From NCBI GenBank assembly GCA_029225565.1, contig JAQXWS010000070.1, positions 1-50,209 of the forward strand: 50,209 nucleotides of DNA, given 5' to 3'. Made by a program: the position numbers and the translations under genes. The notes under the pieces were generated by a model. It did no database searches. It saw only the letters and a list, made by a program, of their open reading frames with translations, and was not told the origin of the DNA. This document shows, piece after piece, positions 32,361 to 42,137 of the stretch. This DNA comes from Eubacteriales bacterium (GTDB taxonomy: Bacteria; Bacillota; Clostridia; Oscillospirales; Acutalibacteraceae). Position 1 is the stretch's first letter. Every line of letters begins with the position of its first letter.

Positions 32361-32368
32361 TAGTGAGC
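32345..32368. promoter_or_regulatory. Probable FruR operator
   Basis: GCTCAC (32345-32350) and GTGAGC (32363-32368) form a 24-bp dyad that covers the -35 box and part of the spacer of the fru promoter. Binding here would block RNA polymerase. It is the only such dyad I found in the region. Confidence 0.65.
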
Positions 32369-32484
32369 AACAATTCTCGTAAATAACCACCAAAACACCT
32401 TGTTTTCTTTGTGCATATAGCAACAATATAGAACGGTCTGTGCGCATATTTGCTCATTTTGTATTGTTCAGTCATAAAAATAAG

Positions 32485-32514
32485 CAAAAAATAAAGAGGC
32501 CGTTAAGCCTCTTT
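32485..32514 (-). terminator. Terminator of the large protein / LRR operon
   Basis: Minus strand AAAGAGGC, loop, GCCTCTTT, then AT and T-rich tract, about 28 bases after the LRR gene stop. Confidence 0.85.
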
Positions 32515-32541
32515 ATATATTATTTACATATATTTACATAA

Positions 32542-33894
32542 TTAACTGTATCGGTAATCCTTGGAGAGCTTTGCATAATCCTTGGCGTTAATAAATCCGT
32601 CTGTGACTACATCCAGCTCCTCCATATAATTTGAGTCGCCCCGTGACGCACCAAAAGAGTCCATAAAGTCCAAGGTGTCCTCGATCTGGCAATCGGCACA
32701 CTTAACCTGTACCTGACCGTGCTTAAAGGTTACGAATACAAAATTATGCTTAGCGTCCCACAGAGCATATATGTTCATATCTGCGGTTACACCATTTGCC
32801 TCCTGTGACCATCCTGCAAAGGTCTTGCAGGCGGGGGCCTCGGTAATCTCCGGCGCAACAGCATTTTCGCCGGAAAGCACCACCTGACTGTCATACAAGG
32901 TGGTCATAGTATCGTCCATGTAATATCTGACCACATGGAACCCACGGGAAACATTGATATGTACGCTCATATTATCGGCACCGGTGTTGCCTGTATAATA
33001 CTTGTAGTCCACTCCATCCAGAATTTTTTCCGGGTCGTGAGTGACAAAATATCCTGCGCTAAAGCCGGAAACCTTGTTGTTGCCCTCGCCCTCATCAAAT
33101 GAGGTTGAAACAATACGGTCCTCGCGAATAAAGTCATGGGCAATAGAAATCTCGCTGCCCTCGACCTCTGCCACCGCATCAACAGTTTGGTTGTCCAGCA
33201 TATAGGCTGTGACCTCCTGTAATCCGGAATTTGTTGACAAATCCAGCTCCCACAAATGGTTGTTGGCGCAGTATATTGTCTGCAACGCTGTAAGACCGCG
33301 AATATTGATTTCGGTTAACTCGTTTTGCTGACAAAACAGCTCTTCCAAATTAACACAGGCAGTAGCGTCCAATGACTTAAGATTGTTTATTTGGCAATTG
33401 AGTCTGGTCAGGGCAGTACAGCCGCTGACATCCAGAGCAGTCAACTCATTACTTGCGCAATTGAGCCAGGTCAAATTGCTCTGTGTACCCAGGGTCAGGG
33501 TTGTCATATTGTTGCCCTGGCAGGTAAGTTGAGCCAGATTGCCGAGTCCGGATACATCCAACGACTCCAGTCCTACGCCGCCACAGTACAACCTCTTAAG
33601 GTTGGAAAAATACTCTATACCGGCAAGGTCATATATTTCTGCCGTTTCGCCGCAGTAATTCTCCAACAGGGCGCTAAGACTGATTTCGGTGGTCTGTCTC
33701 TCGTCCAGGGACAAAAATCCGTCTCCGTCGCCATCATATTCGTTGCTGACTACAGTGCGCCAGTTCTTGTCGGGAAAATTGGCAGAATCAATAGCCACAG
33801 CGTCAGCGCCGTATGCCAGCAGTCCCACTGTGAGACTGCCGGCCACCATACTGATTGCCAAAAGTGAGGATATGTATTTTTTTATATGCTTCAT
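32542..33894 (-). CDS. Secreted leucine-rich repeat protein
   Basis: A 450-residue exported protein. Signal peptide 1-30 (KHIKKY, hydrophobic core, LAYGA). An EF-hand-like loop D-G-D-G-D-G-F-L-S-L-D-E follows near 54-65. Then about seven leucine-rich repeats of 20-21 residues with the pattern L-x-x-L-x-C-x-x-N-x-L-x-x-L-D (about 90-245). After a beta region comes an InlB B-repeat-like segment (F-A-G-W-S ... M-N-I-Y-A-L-W-D, about 355-382). The end (D-G-F-I-N-A-K-D-Y-A-K-L) resembles half of a dockerin. No wall anchor. The ATG lies one base after the stop of the 2,183-residue gene, so the two are translated together. Binding to proteins or glycans outside the cell is likely, target unknown. 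Confidence 0.82.
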   Translation of the reverse strand: MKHIKKYISSLLAISMVAGSLTVGLLAYGADAVAIDSANFPDKNWRTVVSNEYDGDGDGFLSLDERQTTEISLSALLENYCGETAEIYDLAGIEYFSNLKRLYCGGVGLESLDVSGLGNLAQLTCQGNNMTTLTLGTQSNLTWLNCASNELTALDVSGCTALTRLNCQINNLKSLDATACVNLEELFCQQNELTEINIRGLTALQTIYCANNHLWELDLSTNSGLQEVTAYMLDNQTVDAVAEVEGSEISIAHDFIREDRIVSTSFDEGEGNNKVSGFSAGYFVTHDPEKILDGVDYKYYTGNTGADNMSVHINVSRGFHVVRYYMDDTMTTLYDSQVVLSGENAVAPEITEAPACKTFAGWSQEANGVTADMNIYALWDAKHNFVFVTFKHGQVQVKCADCQIEDTLDFMDSFGASRGDSNYMEELDVVTDGFINAKDYAKLSKDYRYS

Positions 33895-33895
33895 A

Positions 33896-36800
33896 CTATA
33901 CACTCTCCCTACGCGAGATAACCAACTGTATTCCACAGGTAACCGTACTGCCGTCATTATTGGTTACGGTACAAGTAATATTGGATACATTGATTGCCTT
34001 TGCCCTGCCCTTTAGGGTCAGCGCAACCTTGCCGTTGGAATCAATGGTAACATACTCGGATGCAGAAGATGTCCACTTAACAGATGTGGGCTCGGTTGCA
34101 TTTGCAGGATTTGTTACATATCCCATCTGGATACCGTCAAAGTCTGAGTAAGTAAGATTATAACCGGTCTTGGTTACAGTACCTTCGACTGCGGTGCCGT
34201 CACAAGTAAGACCGATAGAGCTGATGTTGATTACATTATCTACCAGGTTGATAGGCAGCCATGTTACCGTCTCTCTGTCATAGGTATCCACTACCGTCGC
34301 CATAACAGTAACTTTCAGGTTGCTGTCTGTATTTCTGGTGATGGTCATTGAGGTACCGCTTGCTGAATATGTTGCGTCCGGATTGTCCATTATGGAAAGA
34401 GTGATGCTCTTGTACATAGCGTCGGCATTCACAACATATCTGACATTGATTCGGTTATTTGCATCCACGGCATAGGCATTGTCCTTTATCAATGTGATGC
34501 TGCCGGTCTTGAAGGTAATCTTTGCAGGAATGAAGGGGTGTCCCTCCAGGTCGGTCATAGCCTCCTGCAAATTGGTGCATGCCTCATTGATTTCGTCCTG
34601 GGTTGCGTACACATTGGCGTACACATCCTTGGCAGCCAAGTATGCGTTGTTGAAGGCTGTACCGTACTGATACTCATAATCCGTATAGGTAATCAGCTCT
34701 GCCTGAGCGATTGCCTCCTGCAGGGCGCCTGTATCCCATGTGGTGTACGCATTGATTGTGCCCACATAGCCGCCGTCCTTGGCAGTAACGGTAATTACCG
34801 ATGTGCCCTGGGTCAGGAATGTAACATTGCCGGACTCGTCAACAGTAGCCACACTCTCGTCGGATGAGGTGTAAATACAATCCTTTACACAAGTGCCTTT
34901 TACAGCCAAGCTGCTAAGGCCTAAATTTACCTTAACCGGCTTAACCTCGGCAGGTGCGCCGAATATCATCTCGTCCTCAAAGGTTACACCTGTAACGCCG
35001 AATCTGACAAATGATACATTTACCGTCTTGCTGTAGGTCTCATCGTTGATATTGGTTACTGTGCAGGTAATTCTTGCAACGCCTGCGTTTGCCGTATTAT
35101 TAGTTACAACACCGCGGTTGGAAACGGTGATATTCTCGTTGTCCGACTCCCACTTGATGTCGGTGTAAACACTCTGTGCCGGCAGCTCGTTGGCCTTCAG
35201 TACAATCTCGCAGTTATTGAGAGCTGCGCCGGTATAACGAATATAGCCGGGATTCGGAGTGGTTATATTGTCGCTCTTTTGGTAAGTAATGTCCACACCT
35301 GTGGTAGGAACATACTTAATCAGTCCTGCGTAGGCTGCGTCTATGGCGGCAATATGCTGATTAACCTCTGCCTGAGTAGCCTTGCCCTCCTTAACTATAA
35401 CATCGGAATCCGCAATCTCCTGTGTAAGCACGGACAGGGTGTCCTCTGTGTAGGTGTAGTCGGCTATGCTGTTGAGGTGGTCACCGTAGGTCTTAACCTT
35501 GCTTGCCAATACAGAAAAGTCCGTCTGTACCTCCACAAAAATCTTTTTGCTGTATCCGCCGTCCAAGGTGGTGGCTGTAACAGTAGCGCTGCCCTTATCC
35601 ACCGGAGTCAGTACTCCCGTGCTGTTTACGGTAACAACATTTGGATTTGATGACACAAATTCTACTGTATCCAAATCGGGCTCGCCCTCAACGGAATAAT
35701 CAATCTGGCGAGGTGCGTCGGTTGCCAGCATTGTGATATTGGTGTCGGCAACATTAAGTCCTGTACAGGTAACATCTGCCAATACAACATCCACCGTGCG
35801 TGACACAGTTCTGTCAAAATAATCGGTGGTGATAACGGTCACTCTTGCGTAGCCGGCGCTCGCCTTTTTCTTAGGTGTCAGCTGGACGGAATCGCCGTTA
35901 ATGGCTGTGTCCATATTGCTGACAGCGTCAACTCTCCACTCAATGCTCTTATACATTGCGTTGCTTGGCTCCACAGAAGGAGTCAGCACTACCCAGTTGT
36001 AGTTGTTATAATTGCTATAGTTACCGTCATCAAGATTTACCGACAGGGCATTATTGCCGGCCACGGTGCCGGTAGCTACTGTTGAAGATGAGCCTGTCAA
36101 CGGCTTCTTGGTTGTGGTGTAAGATATAGCGATATTTTCTACCGCAATATTTGGATGTGCCAGCAACGCTTCGCCTGCGGAGGTCAGCTGTTCTGTCGCT
36201 TCGTCAATCTGGTCCTGGGTCTTGGTCATATCGGTGAGTACATCCTGAGCGTCGGCATAGGCAGAAACAAATGCCATAGCATATTCGTACTGGTACTGGG
36301 TGTAGTCCACATCCTTGTATTGACTCAATGCGGCCTTTAGAGCTGTACGGTCGCCTGCAGACGATACTGCGCACTGGCCGCTGATACCGCCGTCGTAGGA
36401 TACGCAACGAACAAAGGTAGAGCCTGCGCTGCGGAATGTAACAACGCCGTTCTCGTCAACAGTAGCGATATTCGGGTCGTCGCTCTCCCAGTAATAATCC
36501 TGGATTGCGGCTGCACCCACATGGTTCAATGATGTACCGGTTGGCTCAATAGTAACATTAAGCTTGTAGGTTGTGCCAATCTCGCCGGATATTGAATCCT
36601 CGCTGAGTATTACTCCCGTTACCGGAAAGTATGAGAATGATACCCAAACGCTGTCTGTAAACTCCTGACCGAAGTGATCCACAACCGTACAGGTGATACT
36701 GCCGTAGCAGGAATTGTTGGAGGTTGGTGAGCACTTGCCGTCCGTGGTAACAGAAATCGCGTCCGTGGATGACTCCCACCTTACTGCCGTGTAGGTTGCA

Positions 36801-39800
36801 TTGTTTGGATAAAGTCTGACATTCAGGTCAAGTACGGCATTCTTGTAGCTAAGGCCGTCCTTGAGCAGGGACAGGTCATACTGATAGAACTCGGATGTTG
36901 CCTCGCCGTCAAGGTAAAGCTCTACATTCTTTATGAACACATACTTCTTCAGTCCGTTGAATGCGCTCTCCAGTCGATTGTACATATCGTCAACCTGTAC
37001 CTGGGTATATGTTCTGTGGCTGAGCATATCGGTTGCATCAGTCATAGCCTGCTCATATACCTCCCAGGTCTCCGGATAATAACTGTCCTTGTTCAAATTC
37101 AGGTCTGTGTACTGATTTACCAGTAACTGCAGCTTGCTGTAATTGGTAACAACATGTACAGTACACTCTGCCGTATATCCGCCGTCGGCGGTGGTACATA
37201 CGATAACACAGTCGCCGCCGTAATTGAATGTAACTACGCCGTTATTATCCACAGATGCAATTGCCGGGTTGGTGGAATACCACTCAACATTCTGCACAGA
37301 GGCAGTTGAGTTGCCCAGCACATTGACAGGACTGACAGTAGGTGTCAGGGTTGCGGTTTCGCCAATCTTGCCCAACGGAATGTCGGTAGTATCCAGAGTC
37401 ACTCCTGTTGCTTGAGTTCTGGCAAAGGATACTGTCGCGCTGTCGGAAACCTTGTTGCCGCTGTAGTCGGTAATAGTACAAGTGATTACCGCGGTGCATG
37501 GGTCGTTGACAGTAGGAGTGCACACGCCGTTCTTGTCAACGGCGATGTCGCCGGTGGAGCTGGTCCACTCAACGCTGCTGTACATAGCTGACGCCGGGAA
37601 TGCATCGTAGTTAAAGTCATAGCTGTAATTCTTGTAGCTGGTAGTGGAGCCCACGCTGACAGTCACTCTGTTGTTCTTGAGTACTGTATCGTTGGTGCCG
37701 CGAACATCCACACGGCTGATACCTACAAATCCGCCCACCTTGATGAATGCCTGCAACAATGCGTCTGCATAGGTGTCAACCGTCAGCTGGGACGCCATAT
37801 CCTGCTCGTAATATACGGAATATGCCAAATCCAGCTTCTTCATATATTTTTTGTAGTCGGCCTTATTCTCCGGAGTTTGGAGCACAATGGTCTTTTCGCA
37901 AAGATTGATGATGCTCTTGAGTCGGGATTTATCCGGCTTTACGGTAACGGTGCATCTGGCTGTAATACCACCGTCGGCAGATACACAGTACAGAGTAGCC
38001 GTACCCACATCGTTGGCGTGGATTACTGCGTCGCTGTTTTCGTTACCCTTGCCTGTAACGGAAAATACATCCTCGTCCGAGGAATACCAGTTGGCATTGT
38101 AGCAAGCATAAGCCGTGCCTGTCCATGAGCCCTTGAAGCTCATTGTATGGGTAGCCTCAGCCTCCTTGCCGTTAATCAGGGTAATGGAATCCTGGTCAAT
38201 CTTGTTATCAATAGCGGTATTACGGGTAACACATACTGTGATTACATTGGATTTTACATCGCCATCGCTGGACAGGGCGTACAGATTGAAGGTCTCTGCA
38301 ATCTCGTTGCCTGCCTTATGGGATATGGTAATGGTGTGAGTATCCTCGCTGACCTCCACGCTGAAGTTGCTGTTGTCACACACCCATGTCAATGTAGGGT
38401 CGGTAGCATCCGCCGGATACACATTGGCAGTAACAACTGCGCCGCGCTGGTAATAAGCCTCGCCCACACCGGTGTTGACTGTATAGTACTCATAATCCTT
38501 GCCGGCAATGGTAATTGTGTTATGGGTATCCAATGACGCGCCTGAGCCGGTGGCGCCGGTTGCGGCAATATCTATGCTATCCACCGCTATACCGGTGAGT
38601 ACGTCCTTTGTGGCAGTTTTTGAGCTAATCTCGTAAAATGAGCCGTCGGACAAATAATATCCCGTACGAGCCTGAACAGCTATGGTGGAGTTACCTCCTC
38701 CCACAGCAACATAGTGTCCCTTGGCGTTAATTGTGCCTACGCCGTCGGTAACGGGCTTGCCTTCCTCTGCCCACTCATATACAGGATTGTTGTCCTCGTC
38801 AACGCCCGTCTGCATACCCCAGGTTATGTACAGATTTTCGCTGTCGGCAACACGCTGAGGATATACCGTGTAGGTGTAGTCGGCCTCTGCGCCGATGCCT
38901 ACAATTTTCTTGCCGTTAATATCCACCGCCGACAGGTACTTACCCGTCTTGCCGGTAACGGTAACCTCCACCGTTCTGATTACATTGTTGGTGGTGGATA
39001 CCGCAGTAATCGTTACCGTCTGCTTTGACAGTTCGCCAAGAGAGCCGCCTGCGTCCAGACCGGTTACCACACCGTGCTCATCCACAGATGCAATGGTCGG
39101 GTCTGAGGATGACCAGACAACGTCGCTCTTGTTACCGGTTGACGGCTCCACATTGCCTATTGTCAGCTGGGTCATAGCCCCTTCCTTGACGGTGGTGATA
39201 CCCTCAATGTCAAAGGCTGTTATTGGCTGGGAATCAACTACGGTAAAGGTGATGGAATCATTATATGCCATTTGGAGTACGAGATTGGCGAGAATCTCTG
39301 CCGCTGTTGCAGTCAGCTGAACCGGGTCGGCAGTATTGCCCACAATTTGGTAAATAGCAAAGCAAGCGTCCAGAATACCTGCCAGCACTGCTCTGTTCAT
39401 ATCAAGACCCATGTATTCAATCAAAACTTTAGCAATTTTGTCGGTATTAAGGGTGCCGGTATTCTCCAGCTTGTAAAAGTAGTTTACCATCTCCAAAATC
39501 TTTTGGATAACCTGCTCGGAGTCAGGCGATGCCATAATGGTAACCTCACCCTTGTTCTTAAACTTAACCAGACCGCCGTCACTTACGGTAGCAACTACCT
39601 TGCCGGTGGAAAAGATTGATGTGGACTTTACGGAATATTGAGTACCGAAGTTCAATCTCTGGGGTGTGGTGAGAGCATACAACTGAACCTCATTGCCGGT
39701 TGCCTGAGTGGTAGGTATTGCGCCTTTGTTGGTGATATGAGTACCGTTTGGCAGGAATGCGGCATACCACTCCTCGTTCTTGGTAACGACAAAATGAACC

Positions 39801-40447
39801 TCGTCGTCTGCAACCAATGTGCCTGTTCCGTCATATAGCTGGCAGTGAATGTCCGAATTGATATTGTCCAGATACTTCCTCAAGGAATCCACCAGCTCGC
39901 CCTGATATGCCTCGATATAGTCGGCAAGGATGGACTCGGAGCCAAAGGCAGCGATAACCAAATCGCAGATAGCCTCGGTATCCATGGTATCCAGGTCAAC
40001 ATATTCATTGAACAGCGCCTTCTCGATGATTGTGGCCATAATTGTGCCGACAATAGGGGTCGGTCTTACCTCATTGTTGAGCCAAGCCTTGATTACGGCA
40101 CCCTTTGATGAGTCGAAGCCCTTAACCTTACCGGTTTGGTCAACATCAACCAGCTCCGGTGCTTCGCTATACCACTTGACATAGCCGTTGTTGGGCATCG
40201 AGCCGTCGATAATGGTGTACTTGAGCTGGAGGGTCTCACCCTCAACAAGGTAATGCTTGAATTCGGTCTCACCGTCCTCCTCGTATGTGGGGACGATGGT
40301 ATTGGTGTCGCTGTAAAAAATCTGCAGGTTGTAGTAGCCCTCTACGCCATCGCCTGCAAAGACCGTGGCAGCAGGCACAAGACCCACTGTCGCAATCAGC
40401 GTTGCCAATGCGATACTAAGCATCCTTTTCATAAATTTCGATTTCAT
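33896..40447 (-). CDS. Giant secreted protein with five Ig-like plus helical-bundle modules
   Basis: A 2,183-residue exported protein. A signal peptide (1-32, ending TVFAG) is followed by an N-terminal part of about 430 residues, Big_2 domains (pattern W-x-S-S-D-x-x-I-A-S-V-D-x-x-G-V-V-T) and then five modules of about 265-270 residues. Each has a FIVAR-like helical unit starting near 840, 1102, 1370, 1642 and 1908 (L-x-x-A-x-x-Q/K-Y ... Y-T/A-x-x-Q-x-E/D-I), plus two Ig-like domains. It ends with a Big_2-like domain and no anchor. FIVAR/Big mixtures are usual in surface adhesins and glycan-active proteins, but I see no catalytic domain. ATG 40447 follows GGAGGAG; the longer frame runs through the promoter. 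Cotranscribed with the LRR gene. Confidence 0.85.
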   Translation of the reverse strand: MKSKFMKRMLSIALATLIATVGLVPAATVFAGDGVEGYYNLQIFYSDTNTIVPTYEEDGETEFKHYLVEGETLQLKYTIIDGSMPNNGYVKWYSEAPELVDVDQTGKVKGFDSSKGAVIKAWLNNEVRPTPIVGTIMATIIEKALFNEYVDLDTMDTEAICDLVIAAFGSESILADYIEAYQGELVDSLRKYLDNINSDIHCQLYDGTGTLVADDEVHFVVTKNEEWYAAFLPNGTHITNKGAIPTTQATGNEVQLYALTTPQRLNFGTQYSVKSTSIFSTGKVVATVSDGGLVKFKNKGEVTIMASPDSEQVIQKILEMVNYFYKLENTGTLNTDKIAKVLIEYMGLDMNRAVLAGILDACFAIYQIVGNTADPVQLTATAAEILANLVLQMAYNDSITFTVVDSQPITAFDIEGITTVKEGAMTQLTIGNVEPSTGNKSDVVWSSSDPTIASVDEHGVVTGLDAGGSLGELSKQTVTITAVSTTNNVIRTVEVTVTGKTGKYLSAVDINGKKIVGIGAEADYTYTVYPQRVADSENLYITWGMQTGVDEDNNPVYEWAEEGKPVTDGVGTINAKGHYVAVGGGNSTIAVQARTGYYLSDGSFYEISSKTATKDVLTGIAVDSIDIAATGATGSGASLDTHNTITIAGKDYEYYTVNTGVGEAYYQRGAVVTANVYPADATDPTLTWVCDNSNFSVEVSEDTHTITISHKAGNEIAETFNLYALSSDGDVKSNVITVCVTRNTAIDNKIDQDSITLINGKEAEATHTMSFKGSWTGTAYACYNANWYSSDEDVFSVTGKGNENSDAVIHANDVGTATLYCVSADGGITARCTVTVKPDKSRLKSIINLCEKTIVLQTPENKADYKKYMKKLDLAYSVYYEQDMASQLTVDTYADALLQAFIKVGGFVGISRVDVRGTNDTVLKNNRVTVSVGSTTSYKNYSYDFNYDAFPASAMYSSVEWTSSTGDIAVDKNGVCTPTVNDPCTAVITCTITDYSGNKVSDSATVSFARTQATGVTLDTTDIPLGKIGETATLTPTVSPVNVLGNSTASVQNVEWYSTNPAIASVDNNGVVTFNYGGDCVIVCTTADGGYTAECTVHVVTNYSKLQLLVNQYTDLNLNKDSYYPETWEVYEQAMTDATDMLSHRTYTQVQVDDMYNRLESAFNGLKKYVFIKNVELYLDGEATSEFYQYDLSLLKDGLSYKNAVLDLNVRLYPNNATYTAVRWESSTDAISVTTDGKCSPTSNNSCYGSITCTVVDHFGQEFTDSVWVSFSYFPVTGVILSEDSISGEIGTTYKLNVTIEPTGTSLNHVGAAAIQDYYWESDDPNIATVDENGVVTFRSAGSTFVRCVSYDGGISGQCAVSSAGDRTALKAALSQYKDVDYTQYQYEYAMAFVSAYADAQDVLTDMTKTQDQIDEATEQLTSAGEALLAHPNIAVENIAISYTTTKKPLTGSSSTVATGTVAGNNALSVNLDDGNYSNYNNYNWVVLTPSVEPSNAMYKSIEWRVDAVSNMDTAINGDSVQLTPKKKASAGYARVTVITTDYFDRTVSRTVDVVLADVTCTGLNVADTNITMLATDAPRQIDYSVEGEPDLDTVEFVSSNPNVVTVNSTGVLTPVDKGSATVTATTLDGGYSKKIFVEVQTDFSVLASKVKTYGDHLNSIADYTYTEDTLSVLTQEIADSDVIVKEGKATQAEVNQHIAAIDAAYAGLIKYVPTTGVDITYQKSDNITTPNPGYIRYTGAALNNCEIVLKANELPAQSVYTDIKWESDNENITVSNRGVVTNNTANAGVARITCTVTNINDETYSKTVNVSFVRFGVTGVTFEDEMIFGAPAEVKPVKVNLGLSSLAVKGTCVKDCIYTSSDESVATVDESGNVTFLTQGTSVITVTAKDGGYVGTINAYTTWDTGALQEAIAQAELITYTDYEYQYGTAFNNAYLAAKDVYANVYATQDEINEACTNLQEAMTDLEGHPFIPAKITFKTGSITLIKDNAYAVDANNRINVRYVVNADAMYKSITLSIMDNPDATYSASGTSMTITRNTDSNLKVTVMATVVDTYDRETVTWLPINLVDNVINISSIGLTCDGTAVEGTVTKTGYNLTYSDFDGIQMGYVTNPANATEPTSVKWTSSASEYVTIDSNGKVALTLKGRAKAINVSNITCTVTNNDGSTVTCGIQLVISRRESV

Positions 40448-40517
40448 CTCATACTCCTCCGATGAATTCTTATTTTGTAAAACTATTAATAATTTATTAA
40501 TAATTTTACTTGTGTAA

Positions 40518-40546
40518 ATTATATAATATAATACAACAATAGTCAA
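40518..40546 (-). promoter_or_regulatory. Promoter of the giant secreted protein operon
   Basis: Minus strand TTGACT (40546-40541), 17 bases, TATAAT (40523-40518). A near-consensus sigma-A promoter about 70 bases before the start. Confidence 0.85.
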
Positions 40547-40663
40547 TGCGATACCGTCCGTCATAATTGCCAAAGTTTAACACTCAAATTTGTGCAATGA
40601 GTAGATTTTTCCTTATTCTTTCATCGGTAATAATGACAAAAAATGTCAAAATCGGCGCCTCGG

Positions 40664-40692
40664 TTGACTTTGCAAAAGCATTATATTAGAAT
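40664..40692 (+). promoter_or_regulatory. Promoter of thyA-folA
   Basis: TTGACT (40664-40669), 17 bases, TAGAAT (40687-40692), 38 bases before thyA. Confidence 0.82.
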
Positions 40693-40730
40693 ACTAATCG
40701 GCACTACATTGCAAATTAAGGAGTGATATT

Positions 40731-41633
40731 ATGTCCAAGTGGGACAAGGATTATCTGGACCTCTGCAGGAGGATATTATCCGAGGGCGTGGAGGTAAAAA
40801 ATCGCACCGGCATCAACACCGTCAAGGTACCCTCACACCACTTTCATTTCGATTTGAGGGAGGAGTTCCCCATTCTTACCACAAAGCAGCTGTTCATTCG
40901 CCAGGCTATACTGGAGATGCTGTGGATATATCAGGCACAGAGCAACGATGTTCGCTGGCTTCAGCAGCGAGATGTAAATATATGGAACGAGTGGGAAATT
41001 GACGAAAACGGCGTATGGCACGCGGAGCAGATGCTCCCGGACGAAAACGGCAATCTGGTAAAGCAGGCTGTACACAAGGAATTCGGCAAGGAATATGCCC
41101 ACACCATCGGCACGGCATACGGCTATATTGTCAACAAATTCCGTATGACCCAAAACCTGATTGATAAGCTGAAAAACAATCCACAGGACAGACGCATGTT
41201 GATGACCCTGTGGCAAAATGACTATCTGGACACAGCGGTGTTGCCCAGCTGTGTATGGTCCAGCGAGTGGGATGTGACCGACGGATACCTCAACTGCTGG
41301 GTACACCAGAGAAGCTGTGATGTGCCTCTGGGTCTGCCGTTCAATGTAACCCAATATGCAGTACTGCTGTGTATGCTGGCCCAGGTATGCGGCCTCAAGC
41401 CGGGCACTATGGACTGGAGCATAAAGGACGCCCATATCTATGTTAACCAGATAGACGGCATCAAGGAGCAAATTGCCCGTCAGGATGCCAACGGCGACCT
41501 ACCGGCTCCCAAGCTGTGGCTGAATCCGGAGGTTGACGATTTCTTCAAATTTGACAATTCCCGCGACTGCAAGGATGTAAAGCTGATTGACTACCGACAC
41601 ATGGGCAAAATCAGTTTCCCTATCGCACAGTAA
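40731..41633 (+). CDS. thyA: Thymidylate synthase
   Basis: A 300-residue enzyme that methylates dUMP to dTMP with methylene-tetrahydrofolate. The catalytic cysteine is C174, in L-P-S-C-V-W rather than the usual P-C-H. The phosphate-binding R-S-C-D (194-197), L-G-L-P-F-N (200-205), D-x-H-I-Y-x-N (233-239) and other family blocks are kept. Start follows AAGGAG. It forms an operon with folA, which regenerates the folate it uses. Confidence 0.95.
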   Translation: MSKWDKDYLDLCRRILSEGVEVKNRTGINTVKVPSHHFHFDLREEFPILTTKQLFIRQAILEMLWIYQAQSNDVRWLQQRDVNIWNEWEIDENGVWHAEQMLPDENGNLVKQAVHKEFGKEYAHTIGTAYGYIVNKFRMTQNLIDKLKNNPQDRRMLMTLWQNDYLDTAVLPSCVWSSEWDVTDGYLNCWVHQRSCDVPLGLPFNVTQYAVLLCMLAQVCGLKPGTMDWSIKDAHIYVNQIDGIKEQIARQDANGDLPAPKLWLNPEVDDFFKFDNSRDCKDVKLIDYRHMGKISFPIAQ

Positions 41634-41645
41634 GAGGTATATATT

Positions 41646-42119
41646 ATGACAATTAGTATAATTGCAGCTGTAGGCAAAAACAACGAGCTTGGCAAAGGCA
41701 ACGGCCTAATATGGCACTATAAAGAGGATATGCAGTTTTTCAAAGCCACTACAACGGGCCACACCGTAATTATGGGCAGACGCACATTTGAGTCCCTGCC
41801 CAAGGCACTGCCTAACAGAAAGAACATCGTAATCTCCTCCAACCCGGATTACAGTGCAGATGGCGCAACCGTAGTAACCACGCCTGATGAGGCATTATCT
41901 GCCGCCGACGGCGACGAGGTATTCATCATCGGTGGCGGCAGGGTATATGCAGAATTTTTGCCCCGGGCGGACAAGCTGTACCTGACCGAAATCCAAGATG
42001 AGTGTCCCCAGGCAGACACATATTTTCCCTCCTTCAGCAAGTCAGAATACAACCGTCGTGTACTTGCCGAGCATAATATCAACGGCGTAGTGTTTCGCCA
42101 CGTATTATACACAAAGTAA
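41646..42119 (+). CDS. folA: Dihydrofolate reductase
   Basis: A 157-residue enzyme reducing dihydrofolate with NADPH. The N-terminal I-A-A-V-G-x-N-x-x-L-G (6-16), the acidic active residue E27 in H-Y-K-E-D, the G-R-R-T-F-E-S-L (44-51) and the nucleotide motif I-I-G-G-G-x-V-Y (about 95-102) are all present. It lies 12 bases after thyA and recycles the dihydrofolate made there. Confidence 0.95.
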   Translation: MTISIIAAVGKNNELGKGNGLIWHYKEDMQFFKATTTGHTVIMGRRTFESLPKALPNRKNIVISSNPDYSADGATVVTTPDEALSAADGDEVFIIGGGRVYAEFLPRADKLYLTEIQDECPQADTYFPSFSKSEYNRRVLAEHNINGVVFRHVLYTK

Positions 42120-42137
42120 TAATAGGAGCTGCAAAAA

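Noticed and set aside
33896-40447. Internal tandem modules as a recent DNA repeat array
   Set aside because: The modules align at protein level only; nucleotide sequences have diverged, so this is old protein duplication and not a DNA repeat or CRISPR.
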